Assembly: GCA_013400155.1 (NCBI GenBank)
Contig: VXBM01000129.1
Coordinates: 954,963-1,018,962 of the forward strand
Source: Helopsaltes ochotensis
Lineage: Eukaryota; Chordata; Aves; Passeriformes; Locustellidae
Length of the DNA stretch: 64,000 nt
Reading direction: 5' to 3'
Part shown: positions 1 through 12,950 of the stretch, one piece after another
Position numbering within the stretch: position 1 is the first letter of the stretch
Layout: every line of letters starts with the position of its first letter
Made by a program: the position numbers and the translations under genes
The notes under the pieces: model-generated
The model's input: the letters and a program-made list of their open reading frames with translations, nothing else
The model's database searches: none
What the model was told of the DNA's origin: nothing

Positions 1-1408
1 TCCTCTACGTATTTATTTTTCATCTGTATCATTAAAAAGAGATTTCAGAGAGCTGGTACTTCAAAGAGGGGGAAAATAAACATCCTTCCCAAGGAATTAA
101 AATGAAGGTAAGGTTGGATCTTGTCAGTTTTCTTTCTTTCTACTTAGGGTGCTACATAAATAATACACAGCACCAGCCAATTTACTTCTTTTTACAGTAG
201 CAACCTATATAGGAACATAGTACCAAACATGAAAATGATTGTACAAGTAAGACTTAAGTGCTCAACACAAGCAAAGTTAGGGAGCTAAATAACTTTGACA
301 GACGTTATAAAGATTTTTTTAGAAATGGCTTACGCTCAAACACCCATACTTTTTGAAGTTATTTTGATGTACACCAAATTATATTTTTCTATTTCACTGA
401 CAAAAAAAAATCCTAATCACATATTAATAAAATTTTAGTTTCATTAATGTTAATATAAAGTTAATATTAGTGATATTTACTGCTCCTTAATAACGAAATA
501 ACCAGAATTAAATGTTTGTAGTGTATCTTAAGATAGTTGTTTTTGCACTTCTTCCCCAATTAGAAATGAAGAGTGAAAGTTGTTTATGAAGACCAGCCCC
601 TCAGCTGGAACCCAAATGTTACTCCATTGAACCCAATAATTTCCTGCTGAATTGGATCTAGAAGATGACGTTTTCTGTGTGGATCTGTCCTCTTGGCTAA
701 ATACATTTTCCCATTTCCTAGCTGAAATGGGAAATGTGGACTGCACATGTTCGTAGTGCTCTGTGTCTCAGTCCCAGAAAGCCCAACAGGTTCACACTGC
801 TACTGTTGTGCCTAAGAAGCATCTGTCTGATTTTCACACATGTAACTGGTTGTAGCTGTTGCTAGAGCTCGTATGTGCATGAGCAAGAACAAAGTTTGGA
901 CTGAACATATGCCTTATTCCCTGTGTTTACTTCAAGGTAGGCTTCAGAATCCTTTCTGTAAGTGTGAATACAACCATGAATATTTGATTAGGGATACATG
1001 GGAAGAATTTCAAATCATACAGCACCAAGGCTTTAGCTAAACTATGCATGAACAAGCAAAGTAGCTAATATTATATGTACGCTTGCATTTTTCTTGTTCT
1101 GCAGCCTTGTCTGCACATCAACGTGAATTAAACAAATTAAAAACCCTACATAGGGCAGCATCAGATCTAATTGCAGTGCAAAATGTTTCCCTAATGAATT
1201 TCAGTTTTCATATTTTCTCCTACAAGAAGTGTTATCATTCTACTGAATAAAAGCAGTTCTATTACTAATATATACAGATATATGTTGGTATATAGGGCTA
1301 ATTAATATTAATCCAGTTATTTTGGCTAATTTATGAGAAAAGACTATGAAAATAAACATTTTTATCTGTATTAATTTTACTTGTGGGCTACTGTCAGTAA
1401 CGCCTTGA

Positions 1409-1427
1409 TTTTTTTTTTTTTTTTTTT
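1409..1427. repeat. T homopolymer (19 bases)
   Basis: An uninterrupted T-run. No retroposed gene or target-site duplication is recognisable next to it. Confidence 0.9.
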
Positions 1428-1512
1428 GATGCTGTTTGCCAGGTGCTGACAAATGCATGAATGGAGTTACACCCTGTCCTGGACAGATCATAATCTAGGC
1501 AAGTAAGTCTTG

Positions 1513-1559
1513 ATCTCCTAATGATGGGAGTCCCTGAGCATCTCCTAATGATGGGAGCC
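1513..1559. repeat. short direct repeat (CTCCTAATGATGGGAG twice)
   Basis: The 17-base unit TCTCCTAATGATGGGAG occurs twice (first at about 1515, second at about 1541), separated by 10 bases. Confidence 0.85.
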
Positions 1560-3199
1560 CCTTAGGGAGGCAGGGACACCCTCCAGCCCTACTCCATTAG
1601 CCGAGATCTGCCATCAGCCAGATGGGGAGGAAGAGGAGCACTGCTAACCCTGAGCCCTGCAGCGTCCTGGGCCTTGATCTGTGAGACAGACACACAAAAT
1701 ACACCAAGGATGGCTCAGTGAAAACAAAAACCAGGAGTCTTCCCAGTAGGACTGGCTGAGTGCTTTTGTAACCAGAGCAGAATTCCTGTCTCTATCACAA
1801 TACTGGCTTTTATCTCATGGAAGAAGGCAGTGCTTAACACACCTTATTTAATAGCCATGTGGTTGCCTGATTTGGGATGATGGGCTTCAGGTGGCAGGTG
1901 GACCCAATTCTGCAAAGTGCTGAGCTCTGCATAAGACATGCCAGCTCGCTGCCTCTCCTGGCATTACAGAGAGCCAAGAGCACATTCCTGACGTGTGGCG
2001 AAGTCAGCACCTCCTTTATCAGTTCCACCACATGTCCTCCTTGTCATTCAGCTTAATTCTATCTGGAATTTTTCTAATACCTGGAGGATGCTCCTCACAA
2101 GCCTTTTCTTAAACCCCTCTTTCATTGATTAGCTGTGCCAGAGCAGGGGCAGGACAATTGATATTGGACAATTTAAAGTATCCTGAAGGTTTATATTACG
2201 TTTGCACCTTCTTGGGCCATTTTCTAGACCCTTTCCTTCACAGATGAAGCCAATTCAGCATAATTTTGCTTTAGGAACTTCTAAAAAAGGTGCCTTTTTA
2301 TGCTGGCAGTAATAATACAATTAGATTATCATAAAGCTTCCTGCAGCAAAATCTTATTTAGCCACATGCAATCTTAAAAGTGTTTCTCTGAGAACTACAG
2401 ACAGACTTCTTGGGAAATGCCAGAGGAGGTGTTTGGCTTTTAGCTGAAATGCAATAGACAGCTAATTAAATGCTTTGCTAATAATAGTATCCTGTGTATG
2501 AAGAGATAAGCTCAATTACTTACTGAATTTAAGTGGAATTTTGCAGACATGTTGGCATATTCCTGGTAGCTAAACCAACTTTTTTTAGCAATACAATTCA
2601 CTCTCCTTTCTATTTCTCTAGTTTAGATGTATCATTAATGAAGATAAAATGTCACTGATGGAAAGAAATAAACAAATTTGACATTTCTTAGCTGAAGCTC
2701 CATTGCTACATAAAAGATAACCATCAACTCCATACAATAATGGCAGACACACATCACAAAAAATCCTCAAGAGAAGTCAACGGAAATCCTCCTACTGACT
2801 TAAGGTGAAACTAGACAAAATCTAGGATTGTTGTCATCAAAATACGTTTGCAGTCTTCATGTAATCCATGGACCAGACAATGCTGTGAAATTCAGTACTT
2901 TCAGCACATAATCATCAACACTTTGACAGCGAGCAGGGAAAATGGAACGCTCTTTGCTTCCCAGATTCTTTGGGAAATACACTGCTTTCCCAGTGTCACA
3001 ACTCTTCTTAGATTAAGATACTGGAATTTTTACTCTTTGCACTCCACACTCTCAGAAAGCACAGCAGTGATTTGGAGCTAGAGTATACAGCCTAAACTGA
3101 AAGAAACATTACTGTTCATGGAGCAATAATGCCATTTGTTTCATCTCCTTAGGGCATGCCTACCCATCTCAGCAGGGCCATGTAAGAAAACTACTGAGA

Positions 3200-3772
3200 C
3201 AATGCCATGATCAAGGGAGAGGATTCTTCCCCTCTACTCCGCCCCTGTGAGATTCCACCTGGAGTACCGTGTCCAGCCCTGGGGCCCTCAGCACACGGAA
3301 CACATGGTCCTGTTGGAGCGAGTCCAGAGGAAGGCCCCAGAGATGATCAGAGGGCTGGAGCACCTGCCCAAGAAAGACAGTCTGAGACAGTTGGGGTTGT
3401 TTAGCCTGAAGAAGGCTCTGGGAGACTTTATAGCACCTTCTAGTTTCTAAAATGAGCCTACAAGAAAGAGGGACTTTTTACAAGGGCATGTAATGATGGG
3501 ACAAGGGGAAGGGCTTTAAGATGAAGGAGGGTAGGTTTAGATTAGATATTAGGAGGACATTCTTTACTGGTGGTGAGGCACAGGCACAGGTTGCCCAGAG
3601 AAGCTGTGGATGCCCCATCCCTGGAAGTGTTCAAGGCCAAGTTGGATGGGGCTCCAAGCCACCTGGTTTAGTGAAGTGTTCCTGCCCATGACAGGAGGGT
3701 TGGAACTAGGTGATCTTTAAAGTCTGCTTCAACCCAAATCACTTTATGATTTTAAGATTTTATGACTCTGTG
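3200..3772 (+). repeat. CR1 LINE, 3'-truncated-type copy (end of ORF2 plus 3' UTR)
   Basis: The plus strand reads the C-terminal end of CR1 ORF2, with recognisable segments such as LLERVQRKAPEMIRGLEHL and LRQLGLFSL. The 3' UTR follows: GGATGCCCCATCCCTGGAAG, then GTTGGAACTAGGTGATCTTT, ending in degenerate ATTCTATGA-type octamers near 3745-3772. It is 5' truncated, as usual for CR1, and has small deletions and frameshifts that break the reading frame. It is an inactive fossil in sense orientation to the plus strand, antisense to EVL. Confidence 0.93.
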
Positions 3773-3990
3773 AGCCACTGGAGGGTGATGGAGATGACTG
3801 GAGGCTGTAAATGGCACATGATGAAGGGGCTGGGGGAGTAATCTTGTTTGGCTCAGAGAAAGGAAGGCTGAGGACCAATCTCACTGTGGCACCAACATCC
3901 AACTGGTTCCTGATGGGAAGGCACAGCCCTGGAATAAGGGTCTGGTCATGTGGGGAAGTTTCCATCCTTGGTGATTCTCAAAACTCACTA

Positions 3991-4047
3991 GAGCAACCCG
4001 ACCAAATTTTGGTCAACAAGGCACTGAGCAACCTGACCAAATTTTGA
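3991..4047. repeat. short direct repeat (GAGCAACCYGACCAAATTTT twice)
   Basis: Two copies of about 20 bases differing at one position, about 35 bases apart. This may be a local duplication. Confidence 0.8.
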
Positions 4048-7000
4048 ATTTAGCCTTGCTTTAAATAGGTGCTTGGATTAGATGTTCTGCAGAGATGCCT
4101 AAATAACTCTGTCTGAAGACACTGGGGAAATTAAGGAAGCAGGTGTCACTAGTGTCCACAGCATATGGAGAACAAATAAAGGAACTTCATCTGACCATGG
4201 TTTTTATTGCAAAATGACTTCTCTATTAATGGCCTAGGGTCCACTAAGCAGCTTCTAGATCTTACTTAAGGTGGTTATTTCAAAGATAATTCACATTTAA
4301 TACCTAAGTATACTTAATAATCTCCTAAATGCTTGCCTGAATTTGAGCTGTGCTGTAACAGATGACCTTGTGTGAAATAAGGAACCAAAAAGCAGAAGAA
4401 GGATGCTGACTTAGTACTAAAATTCCCCACAGCACCAAGCCTCTAAAAGACACAATGCTATTCTACACACTACAGCAAAATAGCCCAAGCCAAAAGATTT
4501 ATGTTCATTTAATAGCAAATAATTTCACGAGACTGTGAGAACTGAGGAACTTTGGCCTTGAACACTGCGGACTTCAAAATTTCCAAGCGAGGTTAAGTGA
4601 GCTAAATGATGACAACTCCTCCAGTGCTACTCTACTCATTCTGTGTCAAGGAAGAGTTGTTCTAAGTTGTGATTTCTCTTGTAATTAAAAGGGGAGGTTG
4701 GTACAGATAAGGATCTGTGTTTCAAAACAACACTTGCATTTGGAAAGGAAAAGAAAAATGCAGAGCTAAAATGGATGGTGGCAAGAAAAGGAAAAGAGAG
4801 ACTGAATAACCAAAGCAGCCAGTGGCTTAATGGAACTTGACTTTGAGCTGCATAAATAAACACAGCTACAGCTTCTTGCAGAATATAGGAAAATGCCCTG
4901 AGCACATGAAATGTGGTGGTTACCATAGCAATGTACATACAGTCATACATCAGACAAATCCTGAAACTCTTTTCCAATTTAAACTCCCAATTGAAAACAC
5001 AGGATTGAGTACAAAGAACAATCCTCTTGTCCACTCTGGTTGAGACACTGTTCATGTCATTCCACAGGGGTCAGCTCATGCCCTATGATGAGTGACCACC
5101 CTCCATAGAGCAGGGCTTTATACTCTGGGAGCAGCTGGTTGCTCCACAATTCTGGTTTTCCTTTTAAAAATATGAGTGTGATTAGGGAGTAGCACAGAGA
5201 AAACCTCCTTCCTCTAAGGGATGTGAGTGAATACAAGACGGAGCTGCTCCCTCTACCCCTGCCACCTCTTTGCATGGCATCCTGTTCCCTGGTGATGCCG
5301 GCAGCTCCTGTGAACTTGTGTACTGCACTGCCATCTCCAGGACCCAGCACTGCTCACTGCACCAGCCACCTGGCACGAGAAAATCAGCTGCTGGTGCTTT
5401 GTGCCAGCCTGGATGCCCAGAGTGCCCAGCTTTGCCCGAGCCCTGCCTTGTCTGGGGGCCAGGTGTGACCAGCTATGAGCATCCCTGCCCAAACAGGTGT
5501 GCACCAGGTCTGACTGGGATGGGGCTGGTTTTCTTCATAGCATCTCATGGGGTGCCATGCTTTGAGTTTGTCTAAAACAGTGATGCTTAAGACACCAAAG
5601 TGTGTTAAGCTCATTTCCAAGTCCCCAAATTAGGAAAGACTAGGGAAAACTAGGAATATTAGGAAAAGGGCAGAAGCTGGGGAGCAGCTGCCAGGCTGAA
5701 ATGGCAGAGGGACCTTCTTGCCTTGCACCACTCCCCTTGCATGTCCTCCCGGCTGACTGTGGGTAGCATTGCTGACTGTTTGGAGGTGAACTGAGGATGG
5801 GGTAAGCACGTGCCTGCTTATGGAAGGGACACAGGCTCTAGGGCCAAGAATGGTGACAGCCAAGGGAGCAGGCATCCATCACCTCCACTAGCAGGTGATG
5901 ATGCTCAGCGGATTTGGGTTGTCTGGGAGCCTGCCTGGATGTGTTGCTGGCATTGCTGGAGTCCAGGCAGCTCAGCCCTGAATAGCCCAAGCAGCCCTGA
6001 GCCAGAGCTCAGAGAGGGTGCGTGCGAAAGACTAACTCAGGGACAACAAAAGAAGAAAGAGTCAATACATCTGGATACACTCTGAAAGGATGAAAAAGGA
6101 AAAAAAAAAAAAAAAAGTTATTCTCAGGTCTGTGGCCAGAGGGAAAGTAAGGAGCAAAATGGTGAATGAGTCATGGCTCTCAGCTGCCAGAGCCATTAAT
6201 AGAGGTAGACAACAGGATGGGTGAGGGGTTGCACTGGAGAGAGCGCCTGGGTGCTGCAGATGGGAACTGTGGCTGCACTCAGCTCTCATTCAAGGGCATC
6301 CTTCCTGGAGGTCTTCCTTCCTGGTGGATAAACACGCTGCACAGAGCTGTCATGCTGGAGCTTGACATCGTGAAGAATAAACAAAAGGTGCGTTTGACTG
6401 GAGATGGGAATGACAAGAAATATTGAATGACAAGGAAAGGCACAATCAGAAGTTCCCCTGATGGTAAAAGTCCCTCTCTGTCAGAGATCAGCTCTCCTCA
6501 GCAACACCTCAGCAATTGCTGAGGCTACAATTTCACTTTCAATAAAACACTTTCGTAAACTATGTCTGTGACAATGCAACTGTGGCCTGAATGGCACAGC
6601 TCAGGGCAGGAGTGTGAGGAGCGTGCTGTATGGACCTGCTGGAGACAAGGCTTGTCTCCTTCCTGACCTGGGGGTTTAGGAAATTTGAGACAGAAATTGG
6701 CAGCTCAATGAGTCCTCTCCAGTCTCCCGATGCCAACACTTTGTTCTTCTGCACTGCAGTTCTGCAGTGCCACTTGGGATCCTACCTGGACAAGTAGGTG
6801 AGCACATGCCAAACATAAACCTCTGAGCCATCACTTTTGGCAGCTGGACTGGTCATGGCCAAGCACCACCAGCTGCAGGCTGAACCTGGGCTGCAGGGAA
6901 CAGACAGGACTGATGCATTGGAGCAGCTGACCTGGAGGAATCATTATATTGTGTTCCCACTGCAATAGCTGAAAATAATTAATTTTCAGAATATGGATAT

Positions 7001-8054
7001 GTGAAAGACTTTATGCTCCTTCTGTGCCAATGCACAAGGTGTTCTATCAGACTTTCTCCACTTGCCATCTCTTAGTGTCCTAAAAAAAGGATGAAATTAA
7101 AACAGGAATTTTTTCCATCAGGCTCTTTACAGTTCACAAGGAATCTTCCAGTATCACTTAGCAAATGAAATTACACTTCCTTCCCCCCAAACCCTCCAAG
7201 TGTGAATTTTAATTCAAATCAATCTTGGCAGAATAATAAATCTGTTTAAATGTTGTATTTTTTTCTGAAACATCTAGTGTTTCATGCAGTGCTTTTAGGA
7301 TGATTGAACTGAAAGACTGGAGAACAAAGCCTATCCTTTCCTCATTCAAAAGGTTTGATTTGGACCAGCTGCATTGCATTTCTGGTTCCTGACTAGCTGA
7401 TGTACTTTGCTTATGTTTCCCCTAACAAATAATAATAATAATAAAAATCAATTGCAACAGTGAGAAATCAGGACACTCCACAGGGCAGGCACTTTGGTTT
7501 CTCTTCTGAGACCAACAGAGACAGATTTTTGGATGTACACTCTGGACCAGGCAGGGGCAGACAGGTTTTGAAGGATATGGAACACTTTTCACTCCCTGAG
7601 GCAGTACAAAGTGCTGAGCTGCTTGAGCCTTCTCAAATGGCTGCACAGCCATCACTTGCTCACTCCTGGGCTGGACTTCTGTCCAACTGGAATGAGAACA
7701 AGGAAACAAAGGACAAAAAAAGCAAGAAAAGTGCCCCATCCTCCTGCTAGTCCCCTCAGCAGCTTGTCACTCCACCCCATAAAACCTGACACACACTTAA
7801 CCAATACTCTACACATAAATGACCAAGCATGGTACCATGGACTAAAGATCCTCAGTTCTCAAGGAAGCACCAGGAGACAAAAGGCTGCTGGAGTCTGCTG
7901 CCTGCTTGCTACAAAAATAGAAGAATATCCCAATAAACCAATTAAATCCAACTTGTCCCATTAAACTTGCAATATGCACTTGTTCTAAGATGGCACAACA
8001 AAACACCACCAATCCTCTCTGCTGAAATATGCCATGCCTTGTGTCTGGATCTTC

Positions 8055-8091
8055 TCAGGAGAGAAAAAAAAAGAGAAAAAGAGAAAAAAGC
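8055..8091. repeat. A/G-rich low-complexity tract
   Basis: Runs of A separated by GAG units (GAGAAAAAAAAAGAG type). Confidence 0.85.
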
Positions 8092-8619
8092 ACAAATACC
8101 ACACTTCACATGTGGACAATAAAACAAAATACAGGTGTAATTGCTGATCTGCCTTCTTTTATGCTGCAATTCATTTTCTAATGGCTCTATGAATCTCTTC
8201 ACGTAGTTCAACTGCAAGAGAAAGGTGGAGGTGACCAGAGAGGTCAGCTGAGTTAGCAAGCAGAGAAAGCCTCTCATGCAAGAAGCTTTAAAACAGGTCA
8301 TTCAGAGGAAAAGCATGCACGCTATGATCATCTCACATCCTACCCTCACTCTTCAAAAGGAATAGATTGCATTTTATAAACATCTCAACAGACTGGGCTT
8401 CCATCAAATGTGTAAATCAGAGGTGACTGCACAAAGTCAGTGCATTGTGCAAAGTCTGCATTGTGCCAAGGCCATGTAAGAGAGGCAGACCGGTAAGAGT
8501 TATAATAAACACCAACTGAGATTCACACACGAAAAACATTTGCAATTTTATTGCTGGCTACAGTGCAACTACTCAGAATTAACATTAGCTAACCTCTTCT
8601 GGATGTACCAATATTTTAT

Positions 8620-8678
8620 CCCACTGTGGTCCCTTCCAAACTTATCCATTCTGTGGTTCTGTCATTCTGTGATTCCCT
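8620..8678 (+). repeat. CR1 3'-end fragment
   Basis: A short remnant carries the CR1 terminal signature: GGTCCCTTCCAAACTTATCC followed by three imperfect ATTCTGTG-type octamer repeats. Only the last ~60 bases are recognisable. Confidence 0.65.
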
Positions 8679-10108
8679 CTTTCAATCCACCCAGTGAAAG
8701 TATTGACATCTGCTTTACCAACCATGTGTATGTCTAATTAATAGTTATCATTACTATATTTTAAAAAAATAATTTTTTAAAGACATAAGCAGGGGAGGGC
8801 TACATGCAGTTATTTTTATTTTGAGGAAGTGGCACTGAAAAACCCAGAGCAGCTGTCCAAGGCAGGACTCGGTAGCACTGAGGGCTCTGTAAGCACCATT
8901 ATTCACATGATTGCTTTACTCCCAGTGAGTACTTTGGCTGATGGCAGCCCAAATCATCCCTTCCAGAAGATGCAGCTGAGCCAGCTGGACTGGTATTTTA
9001 TAAAGAGCTTCCTAAGGGGAATGTGAAGAGAGACACTGACTTAAGCAGTCAGACACAGTGTCCAAATGAGATGCTGGGGAAAAGCTGGCACCTAAACACA
9101 GACCCAGTGAATCCCAGTGTGACCAGGAACATCCCCATGGGATGAAGAACACTCAGGGAAAAGAGTGGTATCTGACCTCAAAACCTGTCACAAAGCTTCA
9201 CATCTCCTGAGGCTGGTTTGCATCACTGCTCACATAGGAACAATGCTCCCCTAGACCACAAATCCTGGGATCAGGCAGGTCAGAGCCTGAGGCAGGAGAT
9301 GGCTTTACCCACAGCCCATGTCACTCATCTGCCTGGCACCACAGTGTGAATCACACCTGTCTGCTATCAAAGATTTGCTCAGCAGAGCTTGAAATACCAA
9401 TGTGACACATAAAACTTCTCACTTTCAATGTTAAATACCACTTTGCAAGGGGTAGTACCTCTTGAAAGTTAGAAAAGTGCCCATCCCAGACGGGGAGTGG
9501 ACATAGGGGTACGGCGAAGAGCATGGGGCTCCACAGGAGAAGCCACACCAAAACCAGAACACAGAGGCTCTTCTGAACCTCTTGCTCAGGTCAGATGTCC
9601 TTTGCAGCAACACTTACTTAGCTGGTGAGATGTGAAAGGTTTATTAGCTTTTCATCCATTTTAGCAAAGTAGTTCTGAGATCCAAATGTGGAGATGTCTC
9701 TGAACAGCAGGACAGGTTGCTGGGGTCACTCCCTCACTACTGACACCAGCTGGGCAGGTATTTACTTTTTACCGTTTAGGCCAATGTAATACATGTTCAC
9801 ATCACAAACAGACAGGAAATTGTAATTTAAAAAAAAAAAAAAAATGGAATAGAACCCTTTTAAACCTAGGGGTACCAGGTTTTTCACACCTTCTGTAGTA
9901 ACATGACGTATTAAAACACATTATTAGAGACAAGCACTACTTTGTATTTAATAACTGGTTTGCTTTTTCACCATATTCTAACACATAAATACAAAGGCAC
10001 CTGCTGAACAGCTCTTGTCAAAACTTGTTTGCTTTTGGAGGTGGTCTCTTAAAAGAAATTTTAAAAATGAATCATCTTTTGCAATCTTGGCATGAGCAAT
10101 TCTGTAGA

Positions 10109-10112
<4 letters not shown>

Positions 10113-10142
<30 letters not shown>
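10113..10142. repeat. (TA)n microsatellite
   Basis: A pure alternating TA run of about 30 bases. Confidence 0.97.
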
Positions 10143-10147
<5 letters not shown>

Positions 10148-11005
10148 CCAGATATATGCTGGGCTACACTGGAAGAGAATAACTATGATAAGGTTTCTTC
10201 TCTGTATGTTTGGGCTTACCAGCTCACTGTTACTTTTCCTCAATATCTGGTGAAGGCTCCCTTGCTACATCCCTCTCACAAATACTCATGGTAGCAGCAC
10301 ACCACCTCCCAGGATCAAATATATATAGCAAGGGTAGGAGATCAGGGAAGAGCAATTCAGTGGAAGAATTGAGCCATAGAATACCTTTAAGACAGTTGTT
10401 CTATTTTTAATCAATCATCTTAGCTGCGATGAAAAATTGTGAAAGCAGCCATGAATAACACCTCAAGGAAATTTGGGGGAACAGACACAATATCATGAAA
10501 AAGTGATACACTGACACTTTAAATAGAGATGTTGTGAAGTAGCAGGGTCACAGCAGTCTCTTACTATCATCTGTCAGAACCAACACAGCCCTGACTGTGT
10601 TCATAAATCCTACAGTAACTCACATTTGGGGATACGGGAGCATTTTATCTCCTTTTCTAAACAGCATGTTTTACTGGTGAGAGCTAACCTATCACTGGAA
10701 CACCATGAAGCCCATTTCATACCATCAGCATGTCCCATTACCCTCTGTCTGAACAGTATTTTAACATTTTAATAATTCTTCTTGATGTGATGTCCAACAG
10801 CTGAAAATCCACTTCCTTCACTGAAATTTTCTTTCCTTACCGAAGTACTACAGGAAATAGCTTTTCCCTCAAAACGCTTCCTCAGAAAATCCTTCTGCAG
10901 GAGAGGAGGCTGAACTGGGCACAGAGCAGGAGAGGGTCTCAATCCTACAAAGCATCACCTAGCACTTAGAACTCAGTGCTCTCTGAGTTAATGCTCTCTA
11001 GTTAA

Positions 11006-11105
11006 TGCTGGAATAGGCTGCCTGGAGGAGCTGTGGATGCCCCATCATGGGAAGTGTTCAAGGTCAGGCTGTGTGGTGCTTTGAGCAACCTGAGCTAGGG
11101 AAAGG
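11006..11105 (+). repeat. CR1 3'-UTR fragment, interrupted
   Basis: GGAATAGGCTGCCTGGAGG, GTGGATGCCCCATCATGGGA and TTTGAGCAACCTGAGCTAGG match the CR1 3' UTR in plus orientation. The copy stops abruptly where a second, opposite CR1 end and an LTR follow. A possible remainder of its tail (GTGATTCTATGA) reappears near 11477, beyond the LTR. Confidence 0.8.
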
Positions 11106-11143
11106 TCATAGAATCACAGAATCGTTTAGGTTGGAAAAGAGCC
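11106..11143 (-). repeat. CR1 3'-end fragment in opposite orientation
   Basis: CATAGAATCACAGAATCGTT followed by TAGGTTGGAAAAGA is the reverse complement of a CR1 3' terminus. It abuts the plus-oriented CR1 on one side and an LTR start on the other, so it is part of a nested insertion cluster. Confidence 0.75.
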
Positions 11144-11465
11144 TGCTGTGGCTTCAGCTAGGATAATTTTCTTCCTCGTATCTGGTGTGGAGCTGTGTTT
11201 TAGATTCAATATGAGAATAACGTGGGTAACACAGATGTCTTGGCGCTGCTGAGCAGTGCTTACCCTAAGTCAAGGACTTTGCAGTTTCCTGTGCTCTGCC
11301 AGTGAGGAGGTGCACAAGAAGCTGGGAGGAAGCACAGCCAGGACAGCTGATCCAAACTGGCCAAAGGGATATTCTACAGCACAGTGTTGTGATCAGTACA
11401 TAAACTGGGGGAGTTGGACTGGGAGGGGCTGATCGCTGCTGGGGGATGGTTTCCCAAAGTCCCTT
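11144..11465 (+). mobile_element. ERVL-type solo LTR, copy 1
   Basis: This resembles the bird ERVL LTR family as I remember it. It opens TGTGGCTTCAGCTAGGAT-AATTTTCTTC, continues with a segment around GAGAATAACGTGGGTAACAC, then AGTCAAGGACTTTGCAGTTT, GTGCACAAGAAGCTGGGAGG, GACAGCTGATCCAAACTGG and the TATA-like region ACATAAACTGGGGGAGTTGG. The 3' part of the LTR is truncated or diverged after about 11455. No internal viral genes adjoin it, so it is a solo or partial LTR. It is sense to the plus strand, antisense to EVL. Exact borders are approximate. Confidence 0.82.
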
Positions 11466-11600
11466 AATACCCAAGCTGTGATTCTATGAATAAAATTAGT
11501 TATGTTTGTATACTGTGTTGGTGTTCTGCAGATTTTTAGGAAGAAATACACCAACGTTTTTTGCACTCCTGGTGTGGGTGATCATTTTGCAGAAGGTTGG

Positions 11601-12006
11601 TGTGCTGGTTCCAGCTGCAATGATTTTCTTCACAGTAGTTAGTATGGGGTGATATTTCAGATTTGTGCTGGAAATTATGTTGATAATACAGGAATGTTTT
11701 AGTTGCTGCTGAGTAGTGCTTGCACAAAGCCTCTCACCCCACCCCACCAGCGATGGGGGTGCACAAGGGGCTGGGAGGGGGCACACCTGGGACAGCTGAC
11801 CCCAGCTGAGCCAAGGGCTGTTCCACACCATGTGGTGTCATGCTCACCCACAAAACTTGGGGGAGGTTGGCCAGGACTGCTGCTGGAGGACTGGCCAGGC
11901 ATCACCCCATTGGTGAGCAATTGCTTTCATTTGTATCACTCCTTCCTGTGTTTTATTTCTCTCTCTGAGTCATCTTCCCCCTCATTACCTATTTTTTTTT
12001 TTTTGA
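11601..12006 (+). mobile_element. ERVL-type solo LTR, copy 2 (different subfamily)
   Basis: A second related LTR in the same orientation opens TGTGCTGGTTCCAGCTGCAA. It contains GTTGATAATACAGGAATG, the TTTTAGTTGCTGCTGAG block, an ACCCCACCAGCGATGGGGG segment absent from copy 1, GACAGCTGACCCCAGCTGAG, GTGTCATGCTCACCCACAAA, and a pyrimidine-rich 3' part ending near a T-run at 11992-12004. Differences from copy 1 show it is another subfamily, not the partner LTR of one provirus. Only about 135 bp separate the two copies, with no viral coding sequence between. Its right border is uncertain. Confidence 0.82.
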
Positions 12007-12894
12007 GAGACGGCTCTGATCGTGACTTCAGTGGTGGGGTGTGGATCCACACTGTCTGCTGCCTGAGACAGGGGAGATGAGGCACCATTCCCTGAGGGGA
12101 CCAGTAACATTAAAGGATAGGCAGCTCTGCTTTGTCTTACCAGTTGTAAACTTTATTCCCTATGGAGTCAGAATGACCTTTAATTTCTTTGAAATAAAAA
12201 TCTGTGCAAATATGGTGAGTAATTCGCATATACAATGTGATATCTATTTTTCTATCCATTCCAAATATGAAAGGATATTAATGTATTGGAGTGGGCACTT
12301 CCATCTGATAATATAAAATTTCATTGCAATTCAGCATAGAAATCCATCAGAAAATCTCATAACTCTCAAAACTGCTATCTGTGTTTAATTCACACAGGGC
12401 ATGGCATAAAACCTTAATCTGACATGCAAATGAACATAAATCCCTGCCTAATACTCTCTCTACACAATCATTATTGTAAATGTGCCCTCATTCTTAGTAC
12501 CCCAAAATAAAGATCTATTCTGACAGGACAAAGCCCTGCCGATAACTTCTGAAAGCCAGTTAATGAAAGACTTTAATGAAAGTCAGGGTAATGACAAAGG
12601 GCTTCTTTCCCTCTGCAAGGCATTTCAAGCCCACAAGGTGCAGCTATTAGCCCTCTGCTAGAGACAGTTTCATGCCAAGGATTCCTGGCTATTAGATTGG
12701 CCACAGTCCTCTGATTTGGGGGATTTGATTCTTATCCCATGTCCTACGTGCCCTGTACATGAGCCCTATAAAAATGAACCACCTGATGGGTTCCCAAATC
12801 ATCTCCTCACAGAACTGTATCTCCTGTGAAAAAATACCATCCCAAAACAGCTGGTGTTGGGGGAGAGGAGCTGGTTGGTGCTGGTGGTGGCTTG

Positions 12895-12950
12895 GTTTAA
12901 TTTTTGTTTGTTTGTTTTGTTTGTTTTTTGTTTTGTTTTGGGGTTTTTTT
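12895..12950. repeat. T/G-rich low-complexity tract (TTTG/TTTTG units)
   Basis: Irregular TTTG and TTTTG units ending in a GGGG-T7 run. It produces hydrophobic pseudo-ORFs on both strands. Confidence 0.85.

Larger units (their letters stand above)
1..3199. other. non-coding intron sequence, no gene seen
   Basis: AT-rich unique sequence. Apart from the T-run at 1409 and the direct repeat at 1513, I see nothing recognisable. The open frames here lack similarity to known proteins. Confidence 0.8.
3773..11005. other. non-coding intron sequence with minor repeats
   Basis: Apart from the small repeats listed separately there are A-runs (6098-6117, 9829-9843) and a somewhat GC-richer stretch at 5.2-6.05 kb with overlapping chance frames on both strands. 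No exon is recognisable. Confidence 0.78.

Noticed and set aside
3247..3450. 67-codon frame that looks conserved
   Set aside because: It is the decayed end of CR1 ORF2, not a host gene.
11496..12080. Several 100-125 codon frames on both strands
   Set aside because: They lie over an ERVL LTR, which is non-coding.
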